64,000 nucleotides of DNA, from positions 177,810 to 241,809 of the forward strand of contig NZ_HE611054.1 in the NCBI RefSeq assembly GCF_000285575.1, written 5' to 3'. Source of the DNA: Clostridium senegalense JC122 (GTDB lineage: Bacteria > Bacillota > Clostridia > Clostridiales > Clostridiaceae). The notes under the pieces are model-generated. The model was not told where the DNA came from. It did no database searches and saw only the letters and a program-made list of their open reading frames with translations. Below, piece after piece: positions 18,288-27,300 of this stretch. Numbering within the stretch: position 1 is the stretch's first letter; each line of letters starts with the position of its first letter. The translations under genes and the position numbers were made by a program.

Positions 18288-19700
18288 TTATGACAAACAC
18301 TCTTCTCCGTTACTAACCATAACTAGAGTATCTCCACTTTCTATAACAGTAGAACCTTTAGGTACTACTATTTCTCCTTTTCGTTTTATCATAACTATTA
18401 GAATTTCTTCTGGAATATTTGCATCCATAATAGTTTTATCTACCCATTTGTTATTTTCTGAAACACTTATCTCCTTAATTTCAGTACATTTTTCTTCCTT
18501 ATAGTCATTAAATGTTTTTAGAACCGTAGTTTTATTATCTACTAAATCTAGTTTCTGTGCTACCTTTGGTATTAATGTACCTTGAATTGCTACAGAGAAT
18601 AGTGCTATAAAGAATATTATATGATATATGTCACTTTCTATAGGCACTCCATAAGTTACAGCATAAATGGCGAAAACTATTGACGCGGCACCTCTTAGAC
18701 CTACCCAGGAAATAAAAACTTTTTCTTTATTTGAAAATTTAAATGGTTTTAATATGATAAATGTGGCTAATGGTCTTGCAATAAATATCATAAATATTGA
18801 TATTGCTGTTGCTATTCCAATAACGTATGGTAATTGGGATGGAAATGATAGAAGACCTAACATAAAGAATAGTCCTATTTGCATTATCCAAGAAATACTA
18901 TCAAAAAAGTGAAATAAACTTTTTTTATGTGGTATTTTGCTATTACCTATAATTATTCCAGCCATATATACACTTAAGTATCCATTTCCTCCAATAAATT
19001 CACTTAATGAATATGAAAGTAATGCAATAGCTGTTATAAATATAGTGTAAAAACCTTCTACTTCAAAATTTGCCTTTTTTATTATAAATACAGATGCTTT
19101 TGCAAGTACAGTTCCTACTAATAATCCAAATATTATTTGTGCTAATACCATTGGAACTATGTTACCTACACCTGAATTAGACATCAATGTTAATATAACT
19201 AAAGTTAACATATATGCAATAGGGTCATTACTGCCGCTTTCTACCTCTAATAAAGATGCTAATGAACCCTTTAAATTTAGCTCTTGTGCACGGAGTATTG
19301 TAAATACCGATGCAGCATCAGTTGATGCTACTATTGCACCTATAAGCAGACCTTCTAAAAGATTCATTCCAAGTACAAAACTACAAAATAATCCTGTAAG
19401 ACCTGCTGTTACTATAACGCCTAATGTTGACATTAATATTGATGGAATAGCTGTGGGCTTTGCCATCTTCCAGTTTGTTCCGAATCCACCATAAAACATT
19501 ATGAAAACTAATGCAAAAGAACACACTAGTCTAGTTAGCTCATAATTATCAAAATATATTCCTACAACACCATCTGATCCAAATAGCATTCCTAGGACAA
19601 TAAAAACTAAAAGCATTGGAACTCCAAACTTGTAAAAAACCTTGCTGGATGTTATGCAGATTAATAAAACTAATCCACAAGCAATCATTAATTCAATCAT
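18288..19700 (-). CDS. CPA1-type K+(Na+)/H+ antiporter with RCK-C domain
   Basis: The 470-aa protein has about 12 membrane helices of the NhaP/NhaP2 type. The exchange-site motif is GAIVASTDAASVF and the second is LEVESGSNDPIAYM. A cytoplasmic TrkA-C (RCK-C) segment follows after about residue 400 (EISVSENNKWVDKTI...). It exchanges K+ or Na+ for protons at the cytoplasmic membrane, and the RCK-C part is a ligand sensor that binds c-di-AMP in some firmicute transporters. The protein ends early in the RCK-C fold, some 20-30 residues shorter than many relatives. AAGGAGG precedes the ATG. Confidence 0.85.
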   Translation of the reverse strand: MIELMIACGLVLLICITSSKVFYKFGVPMLLVFIVLGMLFGSDGVVGIYFDNYELTRLVCSFALVFIMFYGGFGTNWKMAKPTAIPSILMSTLGVIVTAGLTGLFCSFVLGMNLLEGLLIGAIVASTDAASVFTILRAQELNLKGSLASLLEVESGSNDPIAYMLTLVILTLMSNSGVGNIVPMVLAQIIFGLLVGTVLAKASVFIIKKANFEVEGFYTIFITAIALLSYSLSEFIGGNGYLSVYMAGIIIGNSKIPHKKSLFHFFDSISWIMQIGLFFMLGLLSFPSQLPYVIGIATAISIFMIFIARPLATFIILKPFKFSNKEKVFISWVGLRGAASIVFAIYAVTYGVPIESDIYHIIFFIALFSVAIQGTLIPKVAQKLDLVDNKTTVLKTFNDYKEEKCTEIKEISVSENNKWVDKTIMDANIPEEILIVMIKRKGEIVVPKGSTVIESGDTLVMVSNGEECLS

Positions 19701-20042
19701 AATACCTCCTTAAAAAAATATTTAGTGTATATACAATAAATTATACCAAAGTATCCACTAATATTTAGCCATTTAATTAAATAGTAACAATTTATTAAGA
19801 TTTATCATATAAATAATGTAAAACTTGTAAATATAAATGCCTTACAATAATCTTTTTTAATTGTTTTATAACCTTATGATGATTTATTTTATAAATTTTA
19901 TGCAATTAAATTCATAAAACTTTTAAATAATAATCTTTATAAAAGACCTTCATTGAAGTATATTTAATTATTGTATATAATACCCATTTATATAGTATAT
20001 TTTATAATCTATAAATATATTTATTAAAACGAGGTGTGATAA
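19701..20042. other. Intergenic stretch without recognised feature
   Basis: This very AT-rich gap between the divergent antiporter and SdpI-like genes holds the antiporter promoter region. I see no riboswitch core, repeat of the window families or reading frame. GAGGTG just before 20043 is the ribosome site of the next gene. Confidence 0.5.
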
Positions 20043-20366
20043 ATGGAAATTAATTATTGGGTATCATTATTTATGCTTTTAGCTGGTCTTATTCTTAAAT
20101 TTTACCCTTCCAATTGGAGTAACGGTAACATAGGGATTAAAACTCCTACGACTTTAAAGAGCAATAGTAAACTAAAAGAAGGTAATCGCCTTTTAGGCAA
20201 AATGTTCATTATTTGGGGTCCTTTATCTGCATTAATCTGTTTTTGTATTAGCATTAGTTCTTTAAACCAATATATAACTATTAGAAATTTTTATTATAAA
20301 TTTACAGTATTAATTATTTTAATTTTATTTGTTTTTGTAGAAATTCATATTAAGAAAAAAGATTGA
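20043..20366 (+). CDS. SdpI-family membrane protein
   Basis: The 107-aa protein has three hydrophobic segments (about residues 4-20, 57-75 and 82-100). Between the first and second lies GIKTPTTLKSNSKLKEGNRLLG, matching the SdpI signature GxRTPWTLxSxxxWxxTxRxxG. SdpI proteins protect Bacillus against the SDP toxin and can sequester an ArsR repressor. Small orphan SdpI-like proteins are common and their roles mostly untested. No toxin gene or repressor is adjacent. Confidence 0.72.
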   Translation: MEINYWVSLFMLLAGLILKFYPSNWSNGNIGIKTPTTLKSNSKLKEGNRLLGKMFIIWGPLSALICFCISISSLNQYITIRNFYYKFTVLIILILFVFVEIHIKKKD

Positions 20367-20390
20367 TTGATAAAATATATTAGGTTATAT

Positions 20391-20541
20391 ATAGGGAAAC
20401 AAGCTCCAATTTAAATTTATTCAATAACTTTAAAATATTTTCACACAAGATACAGTGTTGAATTTTAAGTGATTCGGAGCATATCTCACTATTTTAGGTA
20501 TCCAAGTTTTGGAATGGATAATTTTAAAAGTCAACTTGGAA
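20391..20541 (+). repeat. Dispersed ~145-bp repeat, copy a
   Basis: The copy starts with TATAGGGAAACAAGCTCCAA and ends at AAAAGTCAACTTGG. It aligns along its length with the reverse complement of 36647-36798, including TAGGTATCnAAGTTTTGGAA. Partial copies at 29968-30045, 53889-53940, 7405-7440 and 62960-63000 share the GGGAAACAAG end. Confidence 0.65.
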
Positions 20542-20551
20542 ACCTATAAAT

Positions 20552-20588
20552 AAGGACAGTTTTAAATTTAAATTTTAAAACTGTCCTT
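20552..20588. terminator. Bidirectional terminator between sdpI-like gene and cotH
   Basis: AAGGACAGTTTTAAA pairs perfectly with TTTAAAACTGTCCTT. The stem has AT-rich tails on both sides and lies between convergent genes. Confidence 0.8.
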
Positions 20589-20622
20589 GCTTAAAATCAG
20601 AAACACTAAACTTATCTTTAAT

Positions 20623-22740
20623 TTAATATTTTTTTCTTTTATATGTTGTTACAAATAACATTGCAAGTAGTACTAATACTAATCCTGCTCCGTAAATTAT
20701 AGCATCACTACCAAGGGAAGTAGTCGCAGTTTGTCCTGGCATTTCTTTATGTCCGCCCATATTATTGCCTTGCATGTTTTGAAATTTGCTAATCATGCTT
20801 TCATCTACGCCCAATTCCTCTAACTGTGCTTTTTCTTCATCCGTTAGCTCATCTGCACTTTTTCCTTTTATAATTGACATAACTTGTTGCATATTTTCCA
20901 TGTTCGGCATACCATTGTTATCACCTTGATTTTGATTATTGCCATTCATATTAGGCATTCCATTCCCATCATCTTTGTTTTGATTATCGTCATTCATATT
21001 AGGCATGCCATTTCCGTTCACTTCTCCATCTTTAGCATTTTGGTTTTGATTATCACCTTTCATGCCACCGCCCATTGATTGTTCACCTAATGCTTTTAAA
21101 TTTAATGTTGTACTTACATTTCCATATTCTGTGGATGATTGCTCTCCACTTAATTGAGATAATACACTTTTAGTTCTATCTTCACCAAAAGTAAGTAACT
21201 CAGGGATAGAGTTTTTATATTCTTCATAAGTAAAGAAAGCAGTAGCATCAGTTTTTACATAATCTCCAATTAGTTTATCTAGATTTGTAACTGAATTTGC
21301 AAATGTACCATTATTAAAATACTCGTTAGCAATCTTTTCTAAATATTCATGATAAAGTTCCTTATATTCATCGACTTCTAAAAGTTTTCCTATTAATGGC
21401 GCATCTTCTAAATTACCTGTAACTGGCGAATCAATAGGAAAATTCACTGCTTTCGTACCATCACTTACAGAAAATCCTGCAAAAGACATATTTAAATCCC
21501 ATGGAAGCATTTCACATACTCCATCTTTTTCGTAAAGATAATAATTGTGATACATTCCACCTGAATAACTATCTAAATTAACTAAGAATGTATTTACAGC
21601 AAAGTATTTTAATACTTCTTCAACATTTAAATAATCTTCAAGGTTAGTTCCGTCATTAAGATTCTTCATCATATCAATTACTTTTTCAAACTCTGCATCT
21701 GTAGTGCTTTTAAATATAGCACTATCTCTAAGTGTAGAATAACTATCTACATTATCGTCTGTATACTTTAAATCTGCACCGTTACTATTTCCACCCATTC
21801 CACCAGGCATTCCTCCTGGCATTCCTTGTTTATTATTATCCTTGTCCCCATTTTCATTTGTATTATTTTGCTCATTATTTTCAGGTGCTTGTCCATTTGG
21901 CATATTACCATCTACTTGTCCACCATTAGGCATTTCTCCGCTAGCATTATCTGGCATATTACCGCCAGCAGGCATTTGTGGCATACCTTCTGGATTTTCT
22001 CCACCAACCATATTTCCGTCATTTTGCACTTGTCCTTTATCAGGAACATTGCCACCTTTTTCATCACCATTCATCTGTGGCATATCTTGTTTTTCTCCAC
22101 CTTTATTGGCTCCTACGCCCATAGTTTCTGGCTTATAAAGATTTCCTGCTAATTCTCCATAATTTTTTTCAATATATCTTTCATCTATAACTTCAACACC
22201 TAAATATAATCCCCAGTCTTCATCATTAATTTTTATGTTGCTATAAGAATATTCTGGTGTTGGAATTCCTAAAAATTTATATATATCATAAGATAGATAT
22301 TCTTTCATATAAGTTGCATCTGATATATTATTGTTTAATGCAAGTTTTTCTATACCATGATAAGTTTGTCCATCAACATACTGATCAAAATCAATTTTCA
22401 AACTATACCTATCTGTAGTACTATCGTTCGCTACAGAGCTTAAACTTGAATTACCCTTAGGTCTAACCCCTACATTTGTGAAAGTTTCTCCATTTATAGT
22501 TATATCTGCACTACGATATTCTTCATCTGTGGCATTTTCTAAAAGCCATTGCCAATCACTTTCATCTATTTTAATATCTATTTCTGTTATACTGTTTTGA
22601 TCTAAAACATCAGTAATAGTGGAATTTGAAGTTACCTTACTACTATTTGGATTTACAAATACTATTGAAACTACAATGAACATTACTGTTAGTATCATAG
22701 TTATTATAGATACATATCCACTATTTTTTTCATTTATCAC
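20623..22740 (-). CDS. cotH: CotH-family protein kinase-like, membrane anchored
   Basis: The 705-aa protein has an N-terminal membrane helix (about residues 10-30). A CotH kinase-like domain follows, with KLALNNNISDATYMKEYLSY, SNIKINDEDWGLYLGVE and the metal/catalytic block LPWDLNMSFAGF. This domain is split by an insert rich in Gly, Met, Pro and Asn (about residues 205-325). A second GMPNMN-repeat tract lies near 575-640, and a membrane helix with KRKKY forms the C-terminus. CotH proteins are atypical kinases that phosphorylate spore-coat or surface proteins. No LPxTG motif is present. The next genes are DUF4956 and VTC, a recurring association in Firmicutes. Confidence 0.85.
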   Translation of the reverse strand: MINEKNSGYVSIITMILTVMFIVVSIVFVNPNSSKVTSNSTITDVLDQNSITEIDIKIDESDWQWLLENATDEEYRSADITINGETFTNVGVRPKGNSSLSSVANDSTTDRYSLKIDFDQYVDGQTYHGIEKLALNNNISDATYMKEYLSYDIYKFLGIPTPEYSYSNIKINDEDWGLYLGVEVIDERYIEKNYGELAGNLYKPETMGVGANKGGEKQDMPQMNGDEKGGNVPDKGQVQNDGNMVGGENPEGMPQMPAGGNMPDNASGEMPNGGQVDGNMPNGQAPENNEQNNTNENGDKDNNKQGMPGGMPGGMGGNSNGADLKYTDDNVDSYSTLRDSAIFKSTTDAEFEKVIDMMKNLNDGTNLEDYLNVEEVLKYFAVNTFLVNLDSYSGGMYHNYYLYEKDGVCEMLPWDLNMSFAGFSVSDGTKAVNFPIDSPVTGNLEDAPLIGKLLEVDEYKELYHEYLEKIANEYFNNGTFANSVTNLDKLIGDYVKTDATAFFTYEEYKNSIPELLTFGEDRTKSVLSQLSGEQSSTEYGNVSTTLNLKALGEQSMGGGMKGDNQNQNAKDGEVNGNGMPNMNDDNQNKDDGNGMPNMNGNNQNQGDNNGMPNMENMQQVMSIIKGKSADELTDEEKAQLEELGVDESMISKFQNMQGNNMGGHKEMPGQTATTSLGSDAIIYGAGLVLVLLAMLFVTTYKRKKY

Positions 22741-22762
22741 CCTATATCACCACCTTGTTATA

Positions 22763-23618
22763 AATATAGTCAAACAAGCTCAAATTTAAATTTATATTAA
22801 TAGTTAACAGCTTCCTCAGTTAAAAGTGAATAGTTGCGGTTATTACTACTCACTTCGTTCCTAGTAATACTGAACGTATTTTTTGAATCTACAAAAATAA
22901 AACTCCTAAGCAAGCAATCACCAAAAGTTTTGCCTCCGTCACAAGAGGGACAGACGCGTAATTGGCTACTTTACTATTCTTTGGGCTAGATACTTTTGCT
23001 GATTTTAGTTTCTCTCCAATAGTACTCGAAGTCGGTCCCCATTATTCAGTTTTGGCAACACGTCTAAACAATTAATTCCTTACAGTATTAGCTCCACAAC
23101 AAGTGGGACAGGTTCATTTGTGTCTGTTTTCTTCCCTTTAACTGTAGATTCCACAATTACTGTATTCCCATAATAATATGAGTAAAGAACCAGTACCCTT
23201 ATTTTGGTTTTAGTGAAACCTTTAAACAAGCAATTGCCCCTAGTATTGTCTCCATCACAAATGGGATAGGCACGGTAAGTTTATTTTCTTCGCTAACACT
23301 TGATGCTCTCCTAATTTTGTATTTTTCACCTAATAAATCAAAGCCTGTCCCTAACAATTCCAAAGAAACTGGATTCCAGTTTCATCCTAAACTCTTAACT
23401 ATTAATTTTTAACTCTTAACTAACTAAGGGACTGACTAACTTTTTTATTTACGGTAATTAAATTATAAGAGCTACTCTCTATTTTATGGAACTACACTAT
23501 TCGTGCCTGTCCCATTTGTTACGTCTGTGCATTTTGAATATATCTTTAGTTTGTTTTACATCCTAAACTCAGGTTTCACTTCCTTAAATTCAAGCTTTCC
23601 CCCTACATACTTAGCCCT
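22763..23618. repeat. REP-like repeat block (units 5-8) splitting the cotH cluster
   Basis: The 880-base gap between DUF4956 and cotH consists almost entirely of repeats. Minus-strand units are at 22938-23040, 23094-23198 and 23252-23351, and a plus-strand unit is at 23427-23527. Each is bounded by GGGACnGnCT-like and TGTCCC-type boxes that can pair with each other. Unit 5 is nearly identical to 117-219. The start (22763-22795) carries a remnant of the GGGAAACAAG repeat. No reading frame of note is present. Confidence 0.7.
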
Positions 23619-24311
23619 TTAAGCCATATAATCTCCGTTATAACTTACTAAAACAACATTTGAAACCCCATGAATATTGGATACTTCATTAACAAAAGCT
23701 GTCGTAGCATTTTTAAGCTTAATTTCAACAGTCATTTCAATTCCATTTGATGGTGAAATTGTTTTAGATTTAACTGCATATTTACTAACACTCTTTGATA
23801 CTAATTGAAGTACACTCTTTTCACTATTATCATTTTCACAATTAACTACTAATATATATGGGTTATTAACTGTATTTTTGTTGGAAAATAAAACCATAAC
23901 GATTCCTATAAAAATTGCTCCTATTACTGCTAATGAAATAAGTCCTGCTCCTAATACTATACCTTCACTTATTGACCAAAATAGAAAAGCAATATCCATT
24001 GGCTCTTTAACTGCACTTCTAAAACGAACAATAGAAAGAGCACCAACCATACCAAGAGAAAGAACTACATTAGATGTAACTGCTAATATAATTAATGTTG
24101 TTACTAAATTAAGTGCTACTAGTGACATTCCAAAGTTTGCTGAATACATAACCCCTTTGAATGTTTTTTTATAAACTTGCATTATGAAAAGTCCTATTAC
24201 AAATGCAAGAGCCATTGCAATTAACATGTCTAAAATTGATACTGCGCTCATTTTTTCAATGAAACTTGATTTAAAAATGTCTCCAAAATTGATACTTTGT
24301 TCTCCCATCAT
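23619..24311 (-). CDS. DUF4956 membrane protein
   Basis: The 230-aa protein has about four hydrophobic helices in residues 25-150 and a soluble C-terminal domain of about 75 residues with an ACT-like pattern (EMTVEIKLKNATTAFVNEVSNIHGVSNVVLVSYNGD). The conserved LGMVGALSIVRFRSAVKEPMD block is diagnostic of DUF4956. Function is not established. The family regularly sits beside VTC-domain and CotH genes. It starts 40 bases after the VTC gene in the same direction, so the two are probably co-transcribed. Confidence 0.82.
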   Translation of the reverse strand: MMGEQSINFGDIFKSSFIEKMSAVSILDMLIAMALAFVIGLFIMQVYKKTFKGVMYSANFGMSLVALNLVTTLIILAVTSNVVLSLGMVGALSIVRFRSAVKEPMDIAFLFWSISEGIVLGAGLISLAVIGAIFIGIVMVLFSNKNTVNNPYILVVNCENDNSEKSVLQLVSKSVSKYAVKSKTISPSNGIEMTVEIKLKNATTAFVNEVSNIHGVSNVVLVSYNGDYMA

Positions 24312-24351
24312 ATTTCCTCCTTATATCTTATAAAAATTTTTAATAAATAAT

Positions 24352-25038
24352 TTAACCATATATTCTAGATGCAGCATACTTTGAAATAGCAGTTGCTCTA
24401 CGGTCATTAGTTTGTATGATATGTTGTATTATTTCTGGTAAAAATTCATCATACTTAACTTCAAGCACTACAAAAGTATTATCTATAGAGCTTATAGTAG
24501 GTACATTTGCATCAAAGATACTTTTACTATGAATTCCAGTTCTTATATCCTTATCAAAGGTTATTCTTACATTACCTGTTGGGTATATATAAGCTTCTCT
24601 TGTGTAATCCACTATAGTTTTAGGTTTTAGCAAATCACCTTTCATCTTTGCATATAATTCCACAAATAATGGTGTATTACTATGCTTTAAAAACTCAATA
24701 TCGCCTTCGATTATTTTCTCACACTGCTCTTTTGTTATTTTTGCACTATCTTTTCCACATAACCCATTTATTTTAGACTTTTTTTCTAGCTTAATAAATG
24801 AATAATCATCGTTGTAAAATCTTATACGAAATTTTTCTCTACGATTTATTCCATTAATCTTTTCCATTAAAGCTTTGTCATTTAAGTTATCAAAATAAAG
24901 ACTTCTAATTTTATATTCATTATTTTGGTTAGCATTTTTGTCTAACCTCATAATCTGAGTTAACCTATTTTTGATAGCCATATAGTCTGACATGTTTATA
25001 TAATGCTTAAGCTCGTGTCTAAACTTCTTTTCAGCCAT
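24352..25038 (-). CDS. VTC-domain protein (polyphosphate polymerase-like)
   Basis: The 228-aa protein consists of one VTC domain of the triphosphate-tunnel fold. It has the N-terminal FRHELKHYI, the basic strands KIRSLYFDN and REKFRIRFYN, the FIKLEKKSK lysine strand, the RITFDKDIR arginine strand and the terminal VVLEVKYDEFLPEII glutamate strand. In yeast Vtc4 this fold makes polyphosphate from ATP. Bacterial relatives near CotH and DUF4956 are untested. No membrane segment is seen in it; DUF4956 may supply the anchor. It is the first gene of the cluster, with GGAGGTG upstream. Confidence 0.83.
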   Translation of the reverse strand: MAEKKFRHELKHYINMSDYMAIKNRLTQIMRLDKNANQNNEYKIRSLYFDNLNDKALMEKINGINRREKFRIRFYNDDYSFIKLEKKSKINGLCGKDSAKITKEQCEKIIEGDIEFLKHSNTPLFVELYAKMKGDLLKPKTIVDYTREAYIYPTGNVRITFDKDIRTGIHSKSIFDANVPTISSIDNTFVVLEVKYDEFLPEIIQHIIQTNDRRATAISKYAASRIYG

Positions 25039-25103
25039 AAATTCAACACCTCCAATCTCTTAACAATACCTATTCTATATAGTGAACCTTAATATTTCCT
25101 TAA

Positions 25104-25160
25104 CAGTTACAATAAAAAATAAAGCACTCTACTGGTAATTTTTCCATTAGAATGCTTTAT
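25104..25160 (-). terminator. Terminator of the two-component operon
   Basis: On the minus strand AAAGCATTCTAATGG pairs with CCAGTAGAGTGCTTT (mismatches in the middle), followed by a T-rich tract. It separates the kinase gene from the VTC gene. Confidence 0.75.
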
Positions 25161-25170
25161 CTTTAATTCT

Positions 25171-26457
25171 TTATTTTATTCTCTTAGGCACAATTAATAC
25201 GAATTCAGTTCCCTTTTTATATGTAGATGTTAACTTAATTTTTATTCCTAAAGTGTTTGATATAGACTTTAATAAACTAAGCCCAATTCCACTTCCATTT
25301 ATATTTTTCCCTCTTACATATGCACTTCTAAAAAATCTATCATATATACGTTCTTGTTCCTCTTCCTTAATTCCTATCCCGTTATCTTTAACCGTTATTT
25401 TTATCGCCTTATTTATCTCTTCAAATGTTAAGACTATACTTCCACCTTTTTCAGTATACTTGAAGGCATTTTCAAGAAGTATTATAATCATTCTTTTTAC
25501 CTTGCTATAATCCCATCGTACTTTTATATGCTCAATAGGTTTATTTATATAAAACTTCTTACCTTGAAATTCAGCTAAATCCATATAAAACTCACTTATA
25601 TCACTAATTAAACTATTAAGCTTAAATTCTGTAACATTAATATTTACATCAATATCTTCTTTAGATAGTAATAATAAATCGCTGGTTAACTTCTCAAGAC
25701 TTTTAATTTCACTCATAATTTTAGAAATATGCTCAAAATCTTTATCCATACTTTGAACCCATGAATTTGCTATAATTTCTAACCTTCCCTTAATTACAGC
25801 TAAAGGAGTACGCATTTCATGTGAAGCATCTTGTACAAAGAACACTTGTTTATCATAAGCTTCCTTTACAGGCTTTATTATTTTTGATGAAAGGATATAT
25901 GATAAAACTAATGCTACTATAATTAAAAGCATTAAACTAAGTATAATGGAAGTTTTCAATTGCGACATTGATTGTATTTCTGAATCTACATTAACGAGTA
26001 ATTGTGTTGTAAATTCACGATTTTTAAAAGTAATTCCTCGAAATTCATATCCATTATGATTTATCTTTTGCACATCATTATCTACATTATCTTTAAAATT
26101 TGGTAATACACTTGCATCAAAATAAGGATTAGGGTTGATATAATATACTTCTTCCCCTACATATACAATAGTTATTACTTTAGGTAACATTGGTGGTGGA
26201 AATTTATTTTCTTTTTGGTTAAATAAGAAGTTTCCTTCATGAATTTTGCTATTTAAATATTTATCTACAGCATTTTTTTGTTCATACAACTGATCATCTA
26301 TATTAGTAAAGACTCTTGATTTGTATAAAGTTGTAGTTATTATTGCAAAAATGAATAAACAACCAAACACTATAACTGTACTTATAAGTGTTACTTTTCT
26401 TTTAGTGCTACGAAAAATATCTTTTCTTTTCATTCTACTCTCCAATACTTTCGTCAA
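25171..26457 (-). CDS. Sensor histidine kinase
   Basis: The 428-aa kinase has a membrane helix at about residues 20-42, an extracellular sensor domain to about 165 and a second helix at about 168-190. The HisKA box is DASHEMRTPLAVIKGRLE (His near 213). The HATPase domain shows NAFKYT, DNGIGI and GSGIGLSLLKSI. Its start overlaps the end of the response regulator by about 23 bases, showing coupling. The ligand is unknown. Proximity suggests control of the VTC/DUF4956/CotH genes just downstream. Confidence 0.86.
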   Translation of the reverse strand: MTKVLESRMKRKDIFRSTKRKVTLISTVIVFGCLFIFAIITTTLYKSRVFTNIDDQLYEQKNAVDKYLNSKIHEGNFLFNQKENKFPPPMLPKVITIVYVGEEVYYINPNPYFDASVLPNFKDNVDNDVQKINHNGYEFRGITFKNREFTTQLLVNVDSEIQSMSQLKTSIILSLMLLIIVALVLSYILSSKIIKPVKEAYDKQVFFVQDASHEMRTPLAVIKGRLEIIANSWVQSMDKDFEHISKIMSEIKSLEKLTSDLLLLSKEDIDVNINVTEFKLNSLISDISEFYMDLAEFQGKKFYINKPIEHIKVRWDYSKVKRMIIILLENAFKYTEKGGSIVLTFEEINKAIKITVKDNGIGIKEEEQERIYDRFFRSAYVRGKNINGSGIGLSLLKSISNTLGIKIKLTSTYKKGTEFVLIVPKRIK

Positions 26458-27118
26458 TTAAATATCCCATTCCCCTTTTAGTTATAATATATTTATCATA
26501 TCCAAAACCACTTAGTTTTTTACGTAATCTACTCATATAAACTTCAATAATTTCTGTTGATGCATCACTATCATATCCACATATATTATCAAAAATTTGT
26601 TCTTTAAAAAGCACCACTCCCTTATTGATAACTAAATACTCTAAAAGGTTATATAGCTTTTCATTAAGTTCTATTTCTTTATCTTCTATATATACTTTTT
26701 TAGTTTTCATATTGATTTCCATATCTTTTAGTTCAAGTATGTTAGAATTTTTTATCTTTCCCATACTTTTTAAAATAGCATTAATTCTAGCCTTTAATTC
26801 TTCCATATAAAAAGGTTTTGTAAGATAATCGTTTGCACCTAAATCAAAAGCTTTAAGTTTATCTCCTAATTCTTCTTTTGCTGTTAATACAATAACTCCT
26901 ACATTTAAACTCTTTTTAGAAATGTAATTTAATACACCCATACCATCTACTTCTGGTAGCATTAAGTCTAATATGACCACATCATAACAATAGGCATTTA
27001 AATACTCTATAGCATCAGAGCCATTATATACAGACTCTATCTCCACATCATTTTTAAAATATTCTAATATGTTTTCAACTATCTTTATATTATCCTCAAC
27101 AAGTAATACTTTTATCAT
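26435..27118 (-). CDS. OmpR-family response regulator
   Basis: The 227-aa protein has a receiver domain with ED near residue 8, Asp in VVILDLMLPEVDG (near 51) and Lys in LTKPFYMEE (near 101). The C-terminal winged helix ends in YIITKRGMGYLIDE. It is the first gene of a two-gene operon with the kinase and lies upstream of the CotH cluster in the same direction. Confidence 0.86.
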   Translation of the reverse strand: MIKVLLVEDNIKIVENILEYFKNDVEIESVYNGSDAIEYLNAYCYDVVILDLMLPEVDGMGVLNYISKKSLNVGVIVLTAKEELGDKLKAFDLGANDYLTKPFYMEELKARINAILKSMGKIKNSNILELKDMEINMKTKKVYIEDKEIELNEKLYNLLEYLVINKGVVLFKEQIFDNICGYDSDASTEIIEVYMSRLRKKLSGFGYDKYIITKRGMGYLIDESIGE

Positions 27119-27244
27119 ATTCTCCCCTCAACTCCTAAAAAATTTTATAATATAATAATTATAGTACTGCTTCCTTTAAACTACCTTAACAAATATTTTT
27201 TTATCTTTAAAAACTTTACTTTTAGTTTATCCAAAACAAAATTA

Positions 27245-27284
27245 AAAAGCACTCCTTTAAAATTATTTTTAAAGGAGTGCTTTT
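27245..27284 (-). terminator. Terminator of the metal ATPase gene
   Basis: AAAAGCACTCCTTTAAAA pairs with TTTAAAGGAGTGCTTTT, followed by T-rich sequence on both sides. It lies 16 bases after the ATPase stop. Confidence 0.9.
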
Positions 27285-27300
27285 TTAACACAACATTATT

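Noticed and set aside
19701-20042. c-di-AMP (ydaO) riboswitch upstream of the K+/H+ antiporter
   Set aside because: None of the conserved ydaO sequence blocks is present on either strand.
21826-22152. Two overlapping plus-strand frames of about 100 codons opposite cotH
   Set aside because: They are antisense shadows of the Gly/Met/Pro/Asn-rich repeat tract in CotH and lack start signals.
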